A stretch of DNA of 64,000 bases, taken from positions 682,001 through 746,000 of the forward strand of contig NZ_RCSU01000001.1 in the NCBI RefSeq assembly GCF_003991355.1, read 5' to 3'. The stretch is from Pseudoflavitalea rhizosphaerae (GTDB lineage: Bacteria > Bacteroidota > Bacteroidia > Chitinophagales > Chitinophagaceae). This document shows positions 1 through 9,861 of this stretch, one piece after another (position 1 is the first letter of the stretch; the number at the start of each line of letters is the position of its first letter). Under the pieces are notes generated by a model. The model was not told where the DNA came from and ran no database searches. It saw only the letters and a program-made list of their open reading frames with translations. A program made the position numbers and the translations under genes.

Positions 1-1114
1 TCACCCCATCTTCATACGTGTATTTGAATGTGCCTACCGCACTGAATGTGGAAGACCCGTTATTGCTTCTGACCGTGAGGGTGGCATTGGTTGAATTAGC
101 CAGGATGAACCTGAAATCTACAATGGTCCTCGGCGGATTCAATTGAGCGAACTTAGTAACGGCCGATTGCCATATCGAATTGAATCCGGATGTTACGCCT
201 GCAGGCAATACACCGGTTACAAACAATTCCTTGTAAGTACCATTGTAAGCAAAGAGCAACGGCATTGGCAGGATTGGCAGCGTATGCTGGCTCACTGTGT
301 ATTTGGCGCCGGTAGTAGTGTACAGCACCAGTTCACCGTTCTCCAGCTTTGCTTTTGAAAAGCTGATACCTGCCACTTCAAAACCGGGAGCAATATTCAG
401 TCCGATATCTTCGAAATTGAATTTACCATTGCTTTGCACCACTCCACCTTCATTATTTACATACTGGAACTTTACGGCTTTCGCCAGGTAGTCGTAAATA
501 AATTCCACTTTGTTGCCGATGCCATCGATGTTGATATAATTATTGCTCTTCTCTGCAAAGAACTGGTTGAAAGCATCCACATTATCTTTGTAAGCACTGC
601 TTAAGAAGCGAGCCTTTTCATCTGCCGTGGCTTTCACCAGGAACATATCATTCCTGTATTTGAACCCTTTCATTTTCACCGTATCTCCGCTGGTGCCCTG
701 GTATTCCCATTCCACATCACTCTTTAAACCAGATCCTGAAGCGCCTCCATAGGAAGATGGTGAAGGGTCCTGCAGCATGGAGATATAATTATAGGTATCG
801 AAGATCAGCGTGGCATTCATCACCCATTTGATACGCCAGGTGGATGTATTGGTAGTAGTAGTGGTGCTGGCATTGAGATCGGCCACCATCGATACATTGT
901 CCTTTTTGAAATCCATATAGAAGCCATATCCACCTTTGGCCGTAGTAGTGAGCGACACTTTCCAGCCATTGGGCGCGCTCAGCAGAAGATCATTGAGCTC
1001 ATCGATACGGGACCCCATTCTTTCTTCCGGACTTTCATCAAATACCCTGGCCGTATCTTTTTTACAGGCAGTGAACAGCAATGCCGCCGAAAATATATAA
1101 AGCAGTTGTTTCAT
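1..1114 (-). CDS. DUF4302-type lipoprotein, 3' end cut by window edge
   Basis: The frame opens with ATG at 1114 and stays open to the left edge, giving about 371 residues with no stop, so the C-terminus is missing. The start reads MKQLLYIFSAALLFTACKKD, a lipoprotein signal peptide with the lipidated Cys at residue 17. It is followed by a region typical of DUF4302 proteins (ERMGSRIDELNDLL, then a Gly/Tyr-rich YGFYMDFKKDN segment). Family knowledge: DUF4302 proteins are surface or periplasmic lipoproteins of Bacteroidota found downstream of SusC/SusD and a zinc metallopeptidase, as here; their function is not established. It is probably the last or next-to-last gene of the operon that starts at the ECF sigma gene near 9790. 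The gap to the metallopeptidase gene is 12 nt. Confidence 0.8.
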   Translation of the reverse strand, partial: MKQLLYIFSAALLFTACKKDTARVFDESPEERMGSRIDELNDLLLSAPNGWKVSLTTTAKGGYGFYMDFKKDNVSMVADLNASTTTTTNTSTWRIKWVMNATLIFDTYNYISMLQDPSPSSYGGASGSGLKSDVEWEYQGTSGDTVKMKGFKYRNDMFLVKATADEKARFLSSAYKDNVDAFNQFFAEKSNNYINIDGIGNKVEFIYDYLAKAVKFQYVNNEGGVVQSNGKFNFEDIGLNIAPGFEVAGISFSKAKLENGELVLYTTTGAKYTVSQHTLPILPMPLLFAYNGTYKELFVTGVLPAGVTSGFNSIWQSAVTKFAQLNPPRTIVDFRFILANSTNATLTVRSNNGSSTFSAVGTFKYTYEDGV

Positions 1115-1126
1115 GATTTTACTTTT

Positions 1127-2503
1127 TTAGAATTTTCCATAGAAGTAATTGTCCGGTTCGTCTTTCACATAAAATCCTCCATAACGCAGGTAATTCTTTG
1201 GACCTGCATCAAGGGGTATCCAATCGGCTTTGAACACATGTGATTCCAGGTAATCCAGCATCGGCTTGTATCCTTTTAGTACTGAGACTATGCGTCCATT
1301 ACCATACTGACCTTCAGTGCCCCCGTTATCGAAACGTGTGAATACGATATCCCCGTCTGCATTGATACTGACATTGAAATCATACCAGGCGGTGAATGGA
1401 CTATTGGCAGAGCTGAGGTAGTTCTGCTGCAGCTGCATTACTGTATTGGAAAGAAATACCACATTGAAGTTGGAAGCTTTCCGGCCGCTCAATGCAATAC
1501 TGTCTTTCACCGCCTGCCATATTTCCGCAAACTTTTCAGACTGACCGAATTCCACATAATGCGGGCCATCATCAGGCGCCACATTGAATGGTATTGTTAC
1601 CTGGTTATTCCGGATGGCATAGGTGAATGACTTGGTCTGATCGTTATACACTTCAGTCAATACTTTAGATACTTCATATTGCAGCTCACGGAAATTGATA
1701 TTGAAGTTCTGCCTGAAATAATCCACTACCAGGGCTTCTTTCTTTTTCAGTTTCGCCTGACCATCGGCGCCTGCTGCTTTTGCATAGGCTTCAAACCAGA
1801 ACTGGCCTTCGATCAGCAGATGGGCTGTCATTTCTGCAAAGTCTTCCGTAAATGAACTTCTCGCATACCTGGATACAAAGCCCAGGCGTTGTGCATCGGC
1901 GGCAGTATTGGCGGAAGCCGTCCAGTCCTCATTATAGTCTGATTTTGTCACCAATCTGAAATCCGGCTGGATATCGATGATCTGGTTAAGGATATGCGTG
2001 AACTCGTGGTGGATGGTGCGCATCTTGCGGCTCACCTGTGCGGGGTCGCTGAAGTTGAGATCATTGAGCTCATACAATACAACCCTGCGGCCACCGTCTG
2101 CTGTTCCCAGCACGATGGTACCATTTGAGTTGTAAGACGGAGATCCGTACAGCACGAATTGTTTCGGCGTATATCTTCTGATAAAAGAAGCGCCGGCTAC
2201 TTTCTCATAAGTTTTAAGAAATATATTGATGATGGCTTCCGCCGTCGGTTTCACTTTCTCAAGCTTTACCGGTGCAATGTCACGCGCCACATCTGTGAGG
2301 CTCCTTTCAAACCTGTACACCAGCTCGATATTATAAGGACTGGTCATATTGGTGGCAATCCAGGCGTCTATCTCTGCATCTCCCTGAATATTCAGCTTAT
2401 ACCTGTCCATATCCACCTCTAGCGAATCGGATTTCCTGCATGACTGTGCATTGAGCAGCACAAGTCCTAATAAACATGCATTGAAAATATGTTTCAGTTT
2501 CAT
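1127..2503 (-). CDS. Putative zinc-binding metallopeptidase lipoprotein (Peptidase_Mx1-like)
   Basis: 458 residues. The N-terminus is a lipoprotein signal with lipidated Cys22 (LLNAQSC). An HEXXH zinc motif, HEFTH, lies at residues 166-170, and a downstream EDFAEMTAH segment (about 220-228) offers Glu224 or His228 as the third ligand. This matches the family annotated in Bacteroidota as putative zinc-binding metallopeptidase, encoded next to SusD and DUF4302. The protein is probably anchored at the cell surface and may trim a peptide or glycopeptide before SusCD import; the substrate cannot be read from the sequence. It starts 2 nt after the SusD stop, so the two are very likely co-transcribed. 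Confidence 0.85.
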   Translation of the reverse strand: MKLKHIFNACLLGLVLLNAQSCRKSDSLEVDMDRYKLNIQGDAEIDAWIATNMTSPYNIELVYRFERSLTDVARDIAPVKLEKVKPTAEAIINIFLKTYEKVAGASFIRRYTPKQFVLYGSPSYNSNGTIVLGTADGGRRVVLYELNDLNFSDPAQVSRKMRTIHHEFTHILNQIIDIQPDFRLVTKSDYNEDWTASANTAADAQRLGFVSRYARSSFTEDFAEMTAHLLIEGQFWFEAYAKAAGADGQAKLKKKEALVVDYFRQNFNINFRELQYEVSKVLTEVYNDQTKSFTYAIRNNQVTIPFNVAPDDGPHYVEFGQSEKFAEIWQAVKDSIALSGRKASNFNVVFLSNTVMQLQQNYLSSANSPFTAWYDFNVSINADGDIVFTRFDNGGTEGQYGNGRIVSVLKGYKPMLDYLESHVFKADWIPLDAGPKNYLRYGGFYVKDEPDNYFYGKF

Positions 2504-2505
2504 TG

Positions 2506-3981
2506 TTAACGGGGATTTAATGGTAAACCAGAGAGTTTCACTTCCTGCGGCAACTGGAACATCCTGCGCGGATCACCCGGCTTCAGTTCAGTAAATGTTT
2601 CTGTACCGTTGCCATCGATATGATTGTGCCTCACAGTTATCTTGTGACGGAGAATATCCATCCAGCGAATACCTTCCAGGAGAAATGCTTTTTTCTTGGT
2701 GTCGAGGAGAGCTGCCATCATAGCTTTATCATCATCTTCTTCACCTGTGAATGTTTTCGCCTTTTCTACAGTGATGCCATGAGCAGAAACGGTAAATCCG
2801 GAAATGCGTGCTCTTGCAAAATCATTCATATCGTTGATGGCATGGGTATAGCTCTTCTTATGAAGGTAAGCTTCTGCACGGTTGATCAATACTTCATCTA
2901 CTGAGAACAACGGCATCATGATATAGGGCTGTCCAGTATTCTGCTGCACATTGGTGATATGAAAATACTCAAGATATTTACCGGGATTATAATTGGGCGC
3001 GGTCCAATGGTAAAGTGTAGTTCTGAATATTGGTCCGAATACAGTAGGGCCTGACCAGTTGGCTTTCACCTGCTCACCAAATCCATAACGATTGGCGCCT
3101 GCGCCGGTACTGCGATGGTAAGTTGAATAAGTATTTGCGATCAACAGGTTGAAGGGAGCTTCTGCTTTCGTGAACATCTGCCTGATCTCATCACTGTTCC
3201 AGCTGGCCATGGTACCAGTGTATTGCCTGAGATTATTGTAAAAATTGCCTTCAGGAAAAACCGCTGTGGCATGTTCAATTACTTTATCCCAATCGCCTTT
3301 GAAAAGATAGAACCTGGCAGCAAAAGCATGTGCGGCCTGTGGAGTGAAATGATATTTCGGAACTGTCCATGCACCTGCCTTGAGCAGGGCAAGTCCGTCT
3401 GTAAGATCTTTTTCTATTTTTTCATATACTCCTTTCACTGTTCCCCTGTCGTATTTGGCAAACACTTCGGTTTCCGGTGTAGTTACATAGGGAACACCCA
3501 TTCCTTCATTTGCGCCTCCGGGTTCGTAAGAAGCTGCAAAATGCATCACGAGCATATGATGAGCATAAGCGCGCGCAACAAGTGCTTCTCCTTTGTACAC
3601 GTCAGCCTTCGTACCCATATTATGTTCTTCGATGGCCTGCAGGGCATGGTTAGCCGAAGCGATAGCTGAATAACAGGCGTTCCAGTATTCTGCCGGCGTG
3701 CTGTTACCCGACCCTGAAGGATCGAGCCAGAAATAGAGATCAACCATCGGCTGGTTCTGGTTGGACGACAATGCCGCTGTTCTGTCTTCCGAATTATCGG
3801 AAGCAGATTCATTGAACAGGTAATGTCTTCCGGGATAGGCTGAGACCAGCAGTCCGGCTACTTTTTCCACCGTATTTATTTCTGCCCTGTTATCGGGGTT
3901 CTCATCCAGGTATTTGTTACAGGAGGAAAACAAGGCCCCGCATGATAACAGTGTTCCTAAGATTATATTCCTTTTCATCAA
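2506..3981 (-). CDS. SusD/RagB-type outer-membrane ligand-binding lipoprotein
   Basis: 491 residues. The signal peptide ends in a lipobox with Cys21 (LFSSCNKYLDENPD), the usual N-terminal signature of SusD proteins. Tetratricopeptide-like helical segments follow (EALVARAYAHHMLVMHF at about 130-150), and the C-terminus has the SusD hallmark EGIRWMDILRHKI then a short LPLNPR tail. SusD caps the SusC barrel and captures substrate at the cell surface. It lies 41 nt downstream of the SusC gene in the same orientation, and the peptidase gene follows at once. The ligand is unknown; the neighbouring metallopeptidase hints at a peptide-containing substrate rather than a pure polysaccharide. Confidence 0.92.
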   Translation of the reverse strand: MMKRNIILGTLLSCGALFSSCNKYLDENPDNRAEINTVEKVAGLLVSAYPGRHYLFNESASDNSEDRTAALSSNQNQPMVDLYFWLDPSGSGNSTPAEYWNACYSAIASANHALQAIEEHNMGTKADVYKGEALVARAYAHHMLVMHFAASYEPGGANEGMGVPYVTTPETEVFAKYDRGTVKGVYEKIEKDLTDGLALLKAGAWTVPKYHFTPQAAHAFAARFYLFKGDWDKVIEHATAVFPEGNFYNNLRQYTGTMASWNSDEIRQMFTKAEAPFNLLIANTYSTYHRSTGAGANRYGFGEQVKANWSGPTVFGPIFRTTLYHWTAPNYNPGKYLEYFHITNVQQNTGQPYIMMPLFSVDEVLINRAEAYLHKKSYTHAINDMNDFARARISGFTVSAHGITVEKAKTFTGEEDDDKAMMAALLDTKKKAFLLEGIRWMDILRHKITVRHNHIDGNGTETFTELKPGDPRRMFQLPQEVKLSGLPLNPR

Positions 3982-4022
3982 TAAGTCAGTTTAATTGTTT
4001 GCTGTCTGTTTTCGATTCACCA

Positions 4023-7000
4023 TTAAATTCCCAGCTTCACAGCCAGCGTGTATTGTTTAGGGATCGGCATGGCCACACCACCGTTGTTGAAAAACTCGGG
4101 ATCTGCGCCATATAGGTTTTTATCTGAATACAGGAGCGCAATATTGTTGCCCACCAGCGAGATCTGCATGCTTCTCAGTTTCAGGCGCTGCAACAGTTTG
4201 GCGGGGATCTCGTAATCCACGGAAACCCTTTTCAGACGGATGAAATCACCCTTCGCTACTGATTCGGTAGAATAGTTGTACGCGTTATAAGGATATTGTC
4301 CGGATACAACGGAACCGCCATTCTGAACAGCATTGTCCACATGGTACACACCAATCAGGGATGGAATATTGGTTCGTTTCTCATCTCCTGAAACCAGCCA
4401 CCTGTCGTACATCCTGTTACTCATCGTATACATATCGGAGTACCTTGAAGCAAATGCGGGTTGCAGCCTTACATAGTTGCCGGCAGCAAAAGTGATGAGT
4501 GTTGAGATCGAAAATCCTTTGTATGAAAAATGATTATAGAAACCGCCGGTAAGAGTGGGATCTGTTGGACCATGGTACACTGTGTAGTTCTGGTCTTCAT
4601 CCTGGAGACGCACATAAGTGGTTGTGCCTTTTCCATCGGCTGTATAGAAAACAGGATATCCATAAGTGGGGTCCAGTCCTGCAAAAGGAATGGAATACAG
4701 TCCGCGTTGTGAATTGCCCATTCTCATACCGCCTTCCGCGCGTACATTGGTCCAGATATTGGGATTGATCTCCAGGTTGGTGATCTCATTTTTGTTCACG
4801 GCGAAATTGAATTGCGTTCTCCAGCGAAAACCGCCCTTGATATTTACTGGATTACCGGCTACGGTGAATTCAAAACCATGTGCTTTCATATCCGCATAGT
4901 TGGCAGTTTTTGTGAACTGTCCGCCAATACCGGAAGTGTTGAGGCTACCGATCAGGTCGAAAGAATTACGTTTGTACCAGTCGATGGTAAAATCCACTTT
5001 ATTGAAAAGAGAGAAGTCGGTACCGATATTGAGTTCGTACATTTTTTCCCAGGTCAGGCCGGAGTTTTCGAGACCGCTGATATAGATGCCTGATTCTTTT
5101 TCAGTTTCATATGGGCGGCGTGCCACCTGGTTGTAGAAAACGGCTGCGGAGTTGCTGGCGCTGCCGATGCTAGCCGTCATACCATAAGTACCACGGATAG
5201 TGGCGCCGGAAAGGATCCTGCTGACGCGATGATTGAAGAATGGCTCATTATCGATATGCCAGGCGCCTGAAATATTCCAGGTGGGCAGCCATCTGGCCAC
5301 TCTCGATTTTCCCATTTTATTGGAACCATCGTAACGGAAAGTTCCGTTAACGCTGTATTTATCTTTATAGGCATATGCCGCACGGCCCATGAAGGCCGCA
5401 AAGCGGTCACTGGTTGTATACATTCCGAAATAGGGATCACCACCTTCGATCATTTTTTTGAAGTAGCGGTAATTCGGATTTACGAGACCGCCGCTTTCGT
5501 ATTGATAACCGATACCTTCATAGTTTGAATTCTGACGGTCCGTACTGCGCACTTCCATCGAACCAAAAACATTGAGGCGATGATCATCACGGAAAGTATT
5601 ATCATATTCCAGGTTCTGCCTGAAATAAAAATTCTTCAGGTTATCAACTGTGGTATTGAAGAATCCACCTTCCGGCAATACTACCTGTGGTAAAGAATTG
5701 AGATCATCCGGATCTGTGTAGAGGTTGGTATTGTCCTTTGAAATGGTAGCATCGTAATCCGCACGGAAAGACTCGGCCATATTCGATTTGTCTTTCACGT
5801 AGTGATGACGCGTATTAGTTGCATAGCGGAAAGCTCCGTCGATGGAGTATTCGAGTTTACGCAGCACTTTATACTTGAGGCCCATCTGCACCTGCAGATC
5901 AATGCCTTTCAGGGTCAGGTAATTGTTATCGAGCTCACTTAAAATATTGAATGGAGCAAAATTCCTGACAAAATATTCCCTCTCACCGTTCTGGTCATAC
6001 GCAGTCATGAGACGGCTGGTGTTCAGCGCGTAGGAATAAGGGTTGATATCAAAATCACGTGAATACAAACCATACACGGGATCGGAGGTCCTGGTAAGCG
6101 TACCGGGTGTACGCTGGTCCCTGATGGATCCGTTCACCAGTACTTCTCCACGGAACTTCTCATTAAGGCGGAAGTTGTTACGGAATTTAGCGGTGTAACG
6201 ACTTACATTATCGCCAAGCGTCATACCATTATCCTTCATCATTGAAGTGGAGAAATAGGTCTGCGAATTCTGAGAACCTGAACTAACGCTGAGAGAATGC
6301 TCCTGCAGCAGGGAGTTACGGAAAAGGATATCGAACCAGTCAGTATTGGCTTTGGCATATCTTTCCAGGAAATTGAGGATATCCTGCTCTGTATTCTTTT
6401 GTTTGAACTCTCCTGTTACTTCGTCCTCTTCATACATCAGATTGTACATCTTGTAGAAGATGCCACCATCCTTTCCTCTTGAGCTGGCGCTGTGATTGTA
6501 GTATCCTTTCTCTTTCAGCTCCATCAGTACCGAGAGCTGATCGGCCGAATTCATGATATCGAACTGATCGTAAGTAGGTTTAAGATAAGTGGTAAATGTT
6601 CCTGAATAATTGATCTGGGGTTTACCGTTGGTATTCCTTCCTTTTTTAGTGTTCACCACTATTACACCATTCATGGCGCGTGCGCCGTACATGGCTGTAG
6701 CGGCAGCGTCTTTAAGGATGGTGAAAGATTCGATATCATCCGGGTTGATACCAGCCACGGAAGAACCGATCAGCGTATTGGCATCACCGGTAGAGAGGGC
6801 TTCATTGGAGATATTCACCACATCTTCCAGGATGATCCCATCCACTACCCAGAGTGGCTTGTTCTCGCCGGAAAGTGAAGTGGCGCCGCGGACGCGGATC
6901 TTAGGCGCAGCACCGAAGGTTCCGGACACGTTCTGTACGCTCACACCGGCCACCTGGCCTTCCAGCATACGAGAAACATCCGGAACACCGCTCCGTTCTG

Positions 7001-7736
7001 CATCTTTTGCATTCACTTTGGAAGAAGCGCCGGTAAAGAGTTTGCGGTCAACATTCTGATAACCGGTCACCACTACTTCAGACAGTTTCGATTCGGCGGG
7101 GCTAAGCTCAATACTCAATACAGTGGTAGTGGGGGTAAGTTTCACTTCTTTGGTGGTGAATCCCACGGCGCTGAAAACGAGGGTGGCTTTTTCATTCACG
7201 CCCCTCATTTCGAACTTCCCGTCTTTATCAGTGGTGGTACCTGTGTTGGTGCCTTTGATCACGATAGACACGCCCTGGATGGGATTGCCTTCGGAGGATC
7301 TCACTACACCGCTCACATTGATATTATCGGAAGCCGGGGAAACGGAAAGGGGAACAACAGCTTGCTGCTGTGTTTTAACCGGCTTGATCACCACACTGCT
7401 GTCAACGATGGTGTAGGTCAGCGGTTGTCCGGCGAGCGTCAGCTTCAATGCCTGCTCCAGTGGGGCATTGGTTACGGAAACAGTCACTTTGCGGGCATGC
7501 TGCAACATCTGCATGTTGTAGACGAACTGGAATCCGGTTTGTTTTCGCATTTCGAGGAAAACCTTTTCCAGTTCGGCATTCCTGAGATTGATCGTCACAT
7601 TCTGAGCCCAGCCGGCGGCTGAGGACTGGAGAGTAGCCACGATTGTCAGCAATAAAATCAGCCTCATGATCAATAGAGTTTTGGCCGGAAGCCGCCCACG
7701 CATAAAAGGGCCACTCCCATAAGCAGTAATTGTCAT
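4023..7736 (-). CDS. SusC/RagA TonB-dependent receptor with STN signalling domain (locus A)
   Basis: 1237 residues. About 24 polar residues precede a hydrophobic signal segment (MRLILLLTIVATLQSSAAGWAQ). Next come an STN domain (about 48-117, ELEKVFLEMRKQTGFQFVYN), a carboxypeptidase-regulatory-like fold (about 138-205), a TonB-box-like SEVVVTGYQ, a plug (RMLEGQVAGV ... PLWVVDG ... TILKDAAATAMYGARAMNGV) and a C-terminal beta-barrel ending in Ile. The STN domain is what couples such receptors to a FecR anti-sigma factor, encoded just upstream at 7893-9077. ATG 7736 is supported by a CAAAnnTATG context shared with the two other STN-SusC genes. A candidate antisense RNA overlies its leader. Confidence 0.93.
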   Translation of the reverse strand: MTITAYGSGPFMRGRLPAKTLLIMRLILLLTIVATLQSSAAGWAQNVTINLRNAELEKVFLEMRKQTGFQFVYNMQMLQHARKVTVSVTNAPLEQALKLTLAGQPLTYTIVDSSVVIKPVKTQQQAVVPLSVSPASDNINVSGVVRSSEGNPIQGVSIVIKGTNTGTTTDKDGKFEMRGVNEKATLVFSAVGFTTKEVKLTPTTTVLSIELSPAESKLSEVVVTGYQNVDRKLFTGASSKVNAKDAERSGVPDVSRMLEGQVAGVSVQNVSGTFGAAPKIRVRGATSLSGENKPLWVVDGIILEDVVNISNEALSTGDANTLIGSSVAGINPDDIESFTILKDAAATAMYGARAMNGVIVVNTKKGRNTNGKPQINYSGTFTTYLKPTYDQFDIMNSADQLSVLMELKEKGYYNHSASSRGKDGGIFYKMYNLMYEEDEVTGEFKQKNTEQDILNFLERYAKANTDWFDILFRNSLLQEHSLSVSSGSQNSQTYFSTSMMKDNGMTLGDNVSRYTAKFRNNFRLNEKFRGEVLVNGSIRDQRTPGTLTRTSDPVYGLYSRDFDINPYSYALNTSRLMTAYDQNGEREYFVRNFAPFNILSELDNNYLTLKGIDLQVQMGLKYKVLRKLEYSIDGAFRYATNTRHHYVKDKSNMAESFRADYDATISKDNTNLYTDPDDLNSLPQVVLPEGGFFNTTVDNLKNFYFRQNLEYDNTFRDDHRLNVFGSMEVRSTDRQNSNYEGIGYQYESGGLVNPNYRYFKKMIEGGDPYFGMYTTSDRFAAFMGRAAYAYKDKYSVNGTFRYDGSNKMGKSRVARWLPTWNISGAWHIDNEPFFNHRVSRILSGATIRGTYGMTASIGSASNSAAVFYNQVARRPYETEKESGIYISGLENSGLTWEKMYELNIGTDFSLFNKVDFTIDWYKRNSFDLIGSLNTSGIGGQFTKTANYADMKAHGFEFTVAGNPVNIKGGFRWRTQFNFAVNKNEITNLEINPNIWTNVRAEGGMRMGNSQRGLYSIPFAGLDPTYGYPVFYTADGKGTTTYVRLQDEDQNYTVYHGPTDPTLTGGFYNHFSYKGFSISTLITFAAGNYVRLQPAFASRYSDMYTMSNRMYDRWLVSGDEKRTNIPSLIGVYHVDNAVQNGGSVVSGQYPYNAYNYSTESVAKGDFIRLKRVSVDYEIPAKLLQRLKLRSMQISLVGNNIALLYSDKNLYGADPEFFNNGGVAMPIPKQYTLAVKLGI

Positions 7737-7747
7737 ACTTTTGGAAT

Positions 7748-7832
7748 GTTTGGTTAACGTTTACTGAGTGATACCAGCGAATGTTCGATCCAACAGCTTG
7801 CCGGTAATGCGTCAACATTACCGGCTTTTTTT
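7748..7832 (+). ncRNA. Candidate cis-antisense RNA opposite the leader of SusC locus A
   Basis: On the plus strand, opposite to SusC, a TAnnTTTG box (TACTTTTG, 7736-7743) starts exactly opposite the A of the SusC ATG. It is followed after 4 nt by GTTTGGTTAACG and ends at a strong rho-independent terminator at 7800-7832. The predicted RNA is about 85 nt. The same arrangement occurs at the other two STN-SusC genes. Known precedent: DonS and similar antisense sRNAs at the 5' end of susC genes in Bacteroides. No convincing -33 TTTG lies 19 nt upstream, so promoter activity is inferred. Confidence 0.45.
7800..7832 (+). terminator. Rho-independent terminator, antisense to SusC A leader
   Basis: A perfect 10-bp stem (GCCGGTAATG at 7800-7809, CATTACCGGC at 7816-7825) with a 6-nt loop is followed by seven T on the plus strand. 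It lies between FecR and SusC, which are both on the minus strand, and no plus-strand gene ends here, so it would serve an antisense transcript. Confidence 0.75.
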
Positions 7833-7892
7833 ACGGATCGTTTTTCTACTTTTTTTTGGTCTTTTTCATTTATAAATTGACTTTCTCATGTA

Positions 7893-9077
7893 TCAATGAA
7901 CAATGATCGTATTGCCTTCCATAGTGAATTCTACAGCCCCGGTGAGTTCAAGCAGGCTGAGCAGTTTGGAGAGTTTGTCTTTGCGGGATACAGTGCAGGT
8001 GAAATCCATATTCACCACATTCCCCCTGTATTCCACATCAACATTGTACCATCTTGAGATCTGGCGCATGATCTGCCTGATATTGGCGCCATTGAACCAG
8101 GTCTTGCCATTCTTCCAGGCGGTTTCCTCCGCCACATCCGCCTTTTCCACAAAGAGATGGCCATTCCCGTTATTGAATACGGCGTGCTGGCCGGGTTGCA
8201 GCAGCTGATCGTTACTACCGGTGGCGGATACGCGCACACGCCCGGATACGAGCGTAGTGACCAGTTCGTCCTCATCTTCATATCCATTGACATTGAACTG
8301 GGTTCCGAGTACGGTAACATTTACACCCCTGATCTTTACTTCAAAGGGATGTTTGCTATCTTCCGTCACTTCCATATACGCTTCACCTGTAAGCTCCACT
8401 TCGCGTTTGCTGCCGGAGAATACAGTGGGAAAGCGAATGGATGAAGCGGCATTGAGCCACACTTTGGTGCCGTCTGACAGTGTAACGGTGAATTCGCCGC
8501 CTTTGGGTGTGCTTATTTTGTTGTACGTAACAGTTCCTGCATTTGCCTGCGCCTGGTAGGCCAGTTCGCCATTAGCGAGTTGCACAACGGAGCCGCCCTG
8601 GGTGGAGATCACACCATTGCCGGCACTGTCCAGTTCAACGAATGAATTATCACCCAGTGTGAGAATGGCCGTGTTGCGGCCGGGGTCCTTTTCAGGAATC
8701 GCTTTCCGGGTAGCGGCAATGCGGGCCGGCTCGTCCTTTTTATTGCGGGAAAGATAGAACCAGGCACCTATGCTGAGCAGCAATATAACTGCTGCTGCGG
8801 CCCCGATCCAGAATCGTGGGCGAATCCTGGATGCAGGCCCGATGGTAGTAATGTTTGTTTTATCTGATGATATGATCTTACCGAATGTACCGGTATTGGA
8901 GTTGCTGGTACTGACGAAGCCGGAAGCCCGTTCCTGTTGCATCAGGCTGGTAATATATTCCACCAGCTCTTCCCTGTTGGGGCTTGACAACAATATTTCC
9001 AGTTCTACTTTTTCATCACTGGTGATATTGCCTTCAGCGAATTGTTTTAATAAGTAGTTGATCCGGTTTTGGTCCAT
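7893..9077 (-). CDS. FecR-family anti-sigma factor (locus A)
   Basis: 394 residues. The cytoplasmic N-terminal part (about 1-88, including INYLLKQFAEGNITSDEKVELE) would hold the ECF sigma factor. A single membrane segment lies at about 89-109 (FWIGAAAAVILLLSIGAWFYL). The periplasmic FecR domain follows, with the usual STPKGGEFTVTLSDGTKVWLNAASSIRFP core and the GEAYMEV strand, and a DUF4974-type C-terminal domain ends in EFTMEGNTIIVH. It senses the STN domain of the SusC encoded downstream and passes the signal to the sigma factor encoded about 100 nt upstream. The 156-nt gap to SusC holds the candidate antisense RNA. Confidence 0.92.
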   Translation of the reverse strand: MDQNRINYLLKQFAEGNITSDEKVELEILLSSPNREELVEYITSLMQQERASGFVSTSNSNTGTFGKIISSDKTNITTIGPASRIRPRFWIGAAAAVILLLSIGAWFYLSRNKKDEPARIAATRKAIPEKDPGRNTAILTLGDNSFVELDSAGNGVISTQGGSVVQLANGELAYQAQANAGTVTYNKISTPKGGEFTVTLSDGTKVWLNAASSIRFPTVFSGSKREVELTGEAYMEVTEDSKHPFEVKIRGVNVTVLGTQFNVNGYEDEDELVTTLVSGRVRVSATGSNDQLLQPGQHAVFNNGNGHLFVEKADVAEETAWKNGKTWFNGANIRQIMRQISRWYNVDVEYRGNVVNMDFTCTVSRKDKLSKLLSLLELTGAVEFTMEGNTIIVH

Positions 9078-9178
9078 TACCTGGAGTTAATAGTAGTTAG
9101 TAAAGACACAGCTTCAACACGTCTTCCTAAAATAGACCGGCCCCGGAAAAGAACGTCACGAAAAAAATCAGGAATTTT

Positions 9179-9790
9179 TTAAAAAAATTTGAGAGAGAGT
9201 AAAGACAAAAGAATAAAAATGGAAACCGGCCCGTAACCCGAAGCGATCAGCTCTTCCCTGATCTCGCGGAGCGCCAGCGATAACTGGTTCTTCACGGTGC
9301 CCACCGGCATATCGAGATGCGCTGCGATCTGTGCGGGTTTCATATCCAGTTCCCGGTTGAGCCGGAACACTTTCCTTCTCTGTTCAGGCAGGTTATTCAA
9401 AGTACGGTGGATACAATTGTGGATCTCCTGCAGGCGGGTACGCTCGGAGGATGAGACCAACCCGCTGCCATGCAATGCTTCTCCAAATGAGTCCCTTCGT
9501 TCACGCTGTTTCAGTTCTCGCTCCACATGGTCCAGGTAAACCCTTGAAGCGATCCGGTAGATCCATCCGGCTATATTCCCGATCTCCTGCAGACGGTCGC
9601 GGTTCACCCAAACCCTGATGAAAGTTTCCTGCAGGATATCTTCCAGTTCAGTGTCAGACCTTGTATATTTTAAGAGGAATGGACGCAGCAGCCCGGAATA
9701 GTGCTGGTAAAATTCATGGAATGCCTTCTCATCGCCATCGGAAATCTTAGGCAAATCTATCTTCTCATGGTATGGGGTTCCAGGCGGCAA
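9179..9790 (-). CDS. ECF RNA polymerase sigma factor (locus A)
   Basis: About 203 residues from the TTG at 9790. Sigma region 2 is seen in EKAFHEFYQHYSGLLRPF ... EDILQETFIRVW, and region 4 in LNNLPEQRRKVFRLNRELDMKPAQIAAHLDMPVGTVKNQLSLALREI, followed by a hydrophobic C-terminal tail. No in-frame ATG exists before region 4, so the start must be a rare codon. TTG 9790 gives the usual family length; the frame also stays open to a TTG at 9874, but a promoter-like TTG-N20-TTAGTTTG at 9862-9890 lies inside that extension. It would activate the SusCD operon when FecR signals that the receptor is loaded. Stop and family are certain; the start is not. Confidence 0.88.
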   Translation of the reverse strand: MPPGTPYHEKIDLPKISDGDEKAFHEFYQHYSGLLRPFLLKYTRSDTELEDILQETFIRVWVNRDRLQEIGNIAGWIYRIASRVYLDHVERELKQRERRDSFGEALHGSGLVSSSERTRLQEIHNCIHRTLNNLPEQRRKVFRLNRELDMKPAQIAAHLDMPVGTVKNQLSLALREIREELIASGYGPVSIFILLSLLSLKFF

Positions 9791-9861
9791 TTGCGATGGG
9801 TTGAGGTGCAAATATGCAGAAAAGGAAACATTTTTCCCACCCGGAATACGCCAGGTATCCA

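Noticed and set aside
6610-7059. 149-codon plus-strand ORF opposite the SusC A plug, with neighbours at 7123-7416 and 7362-7622
   Set aside because: Antisense shadows of the conserved plug and STN regions. The real antisense signal at this locus is the short terminator-bounded unit at 7748-7832.
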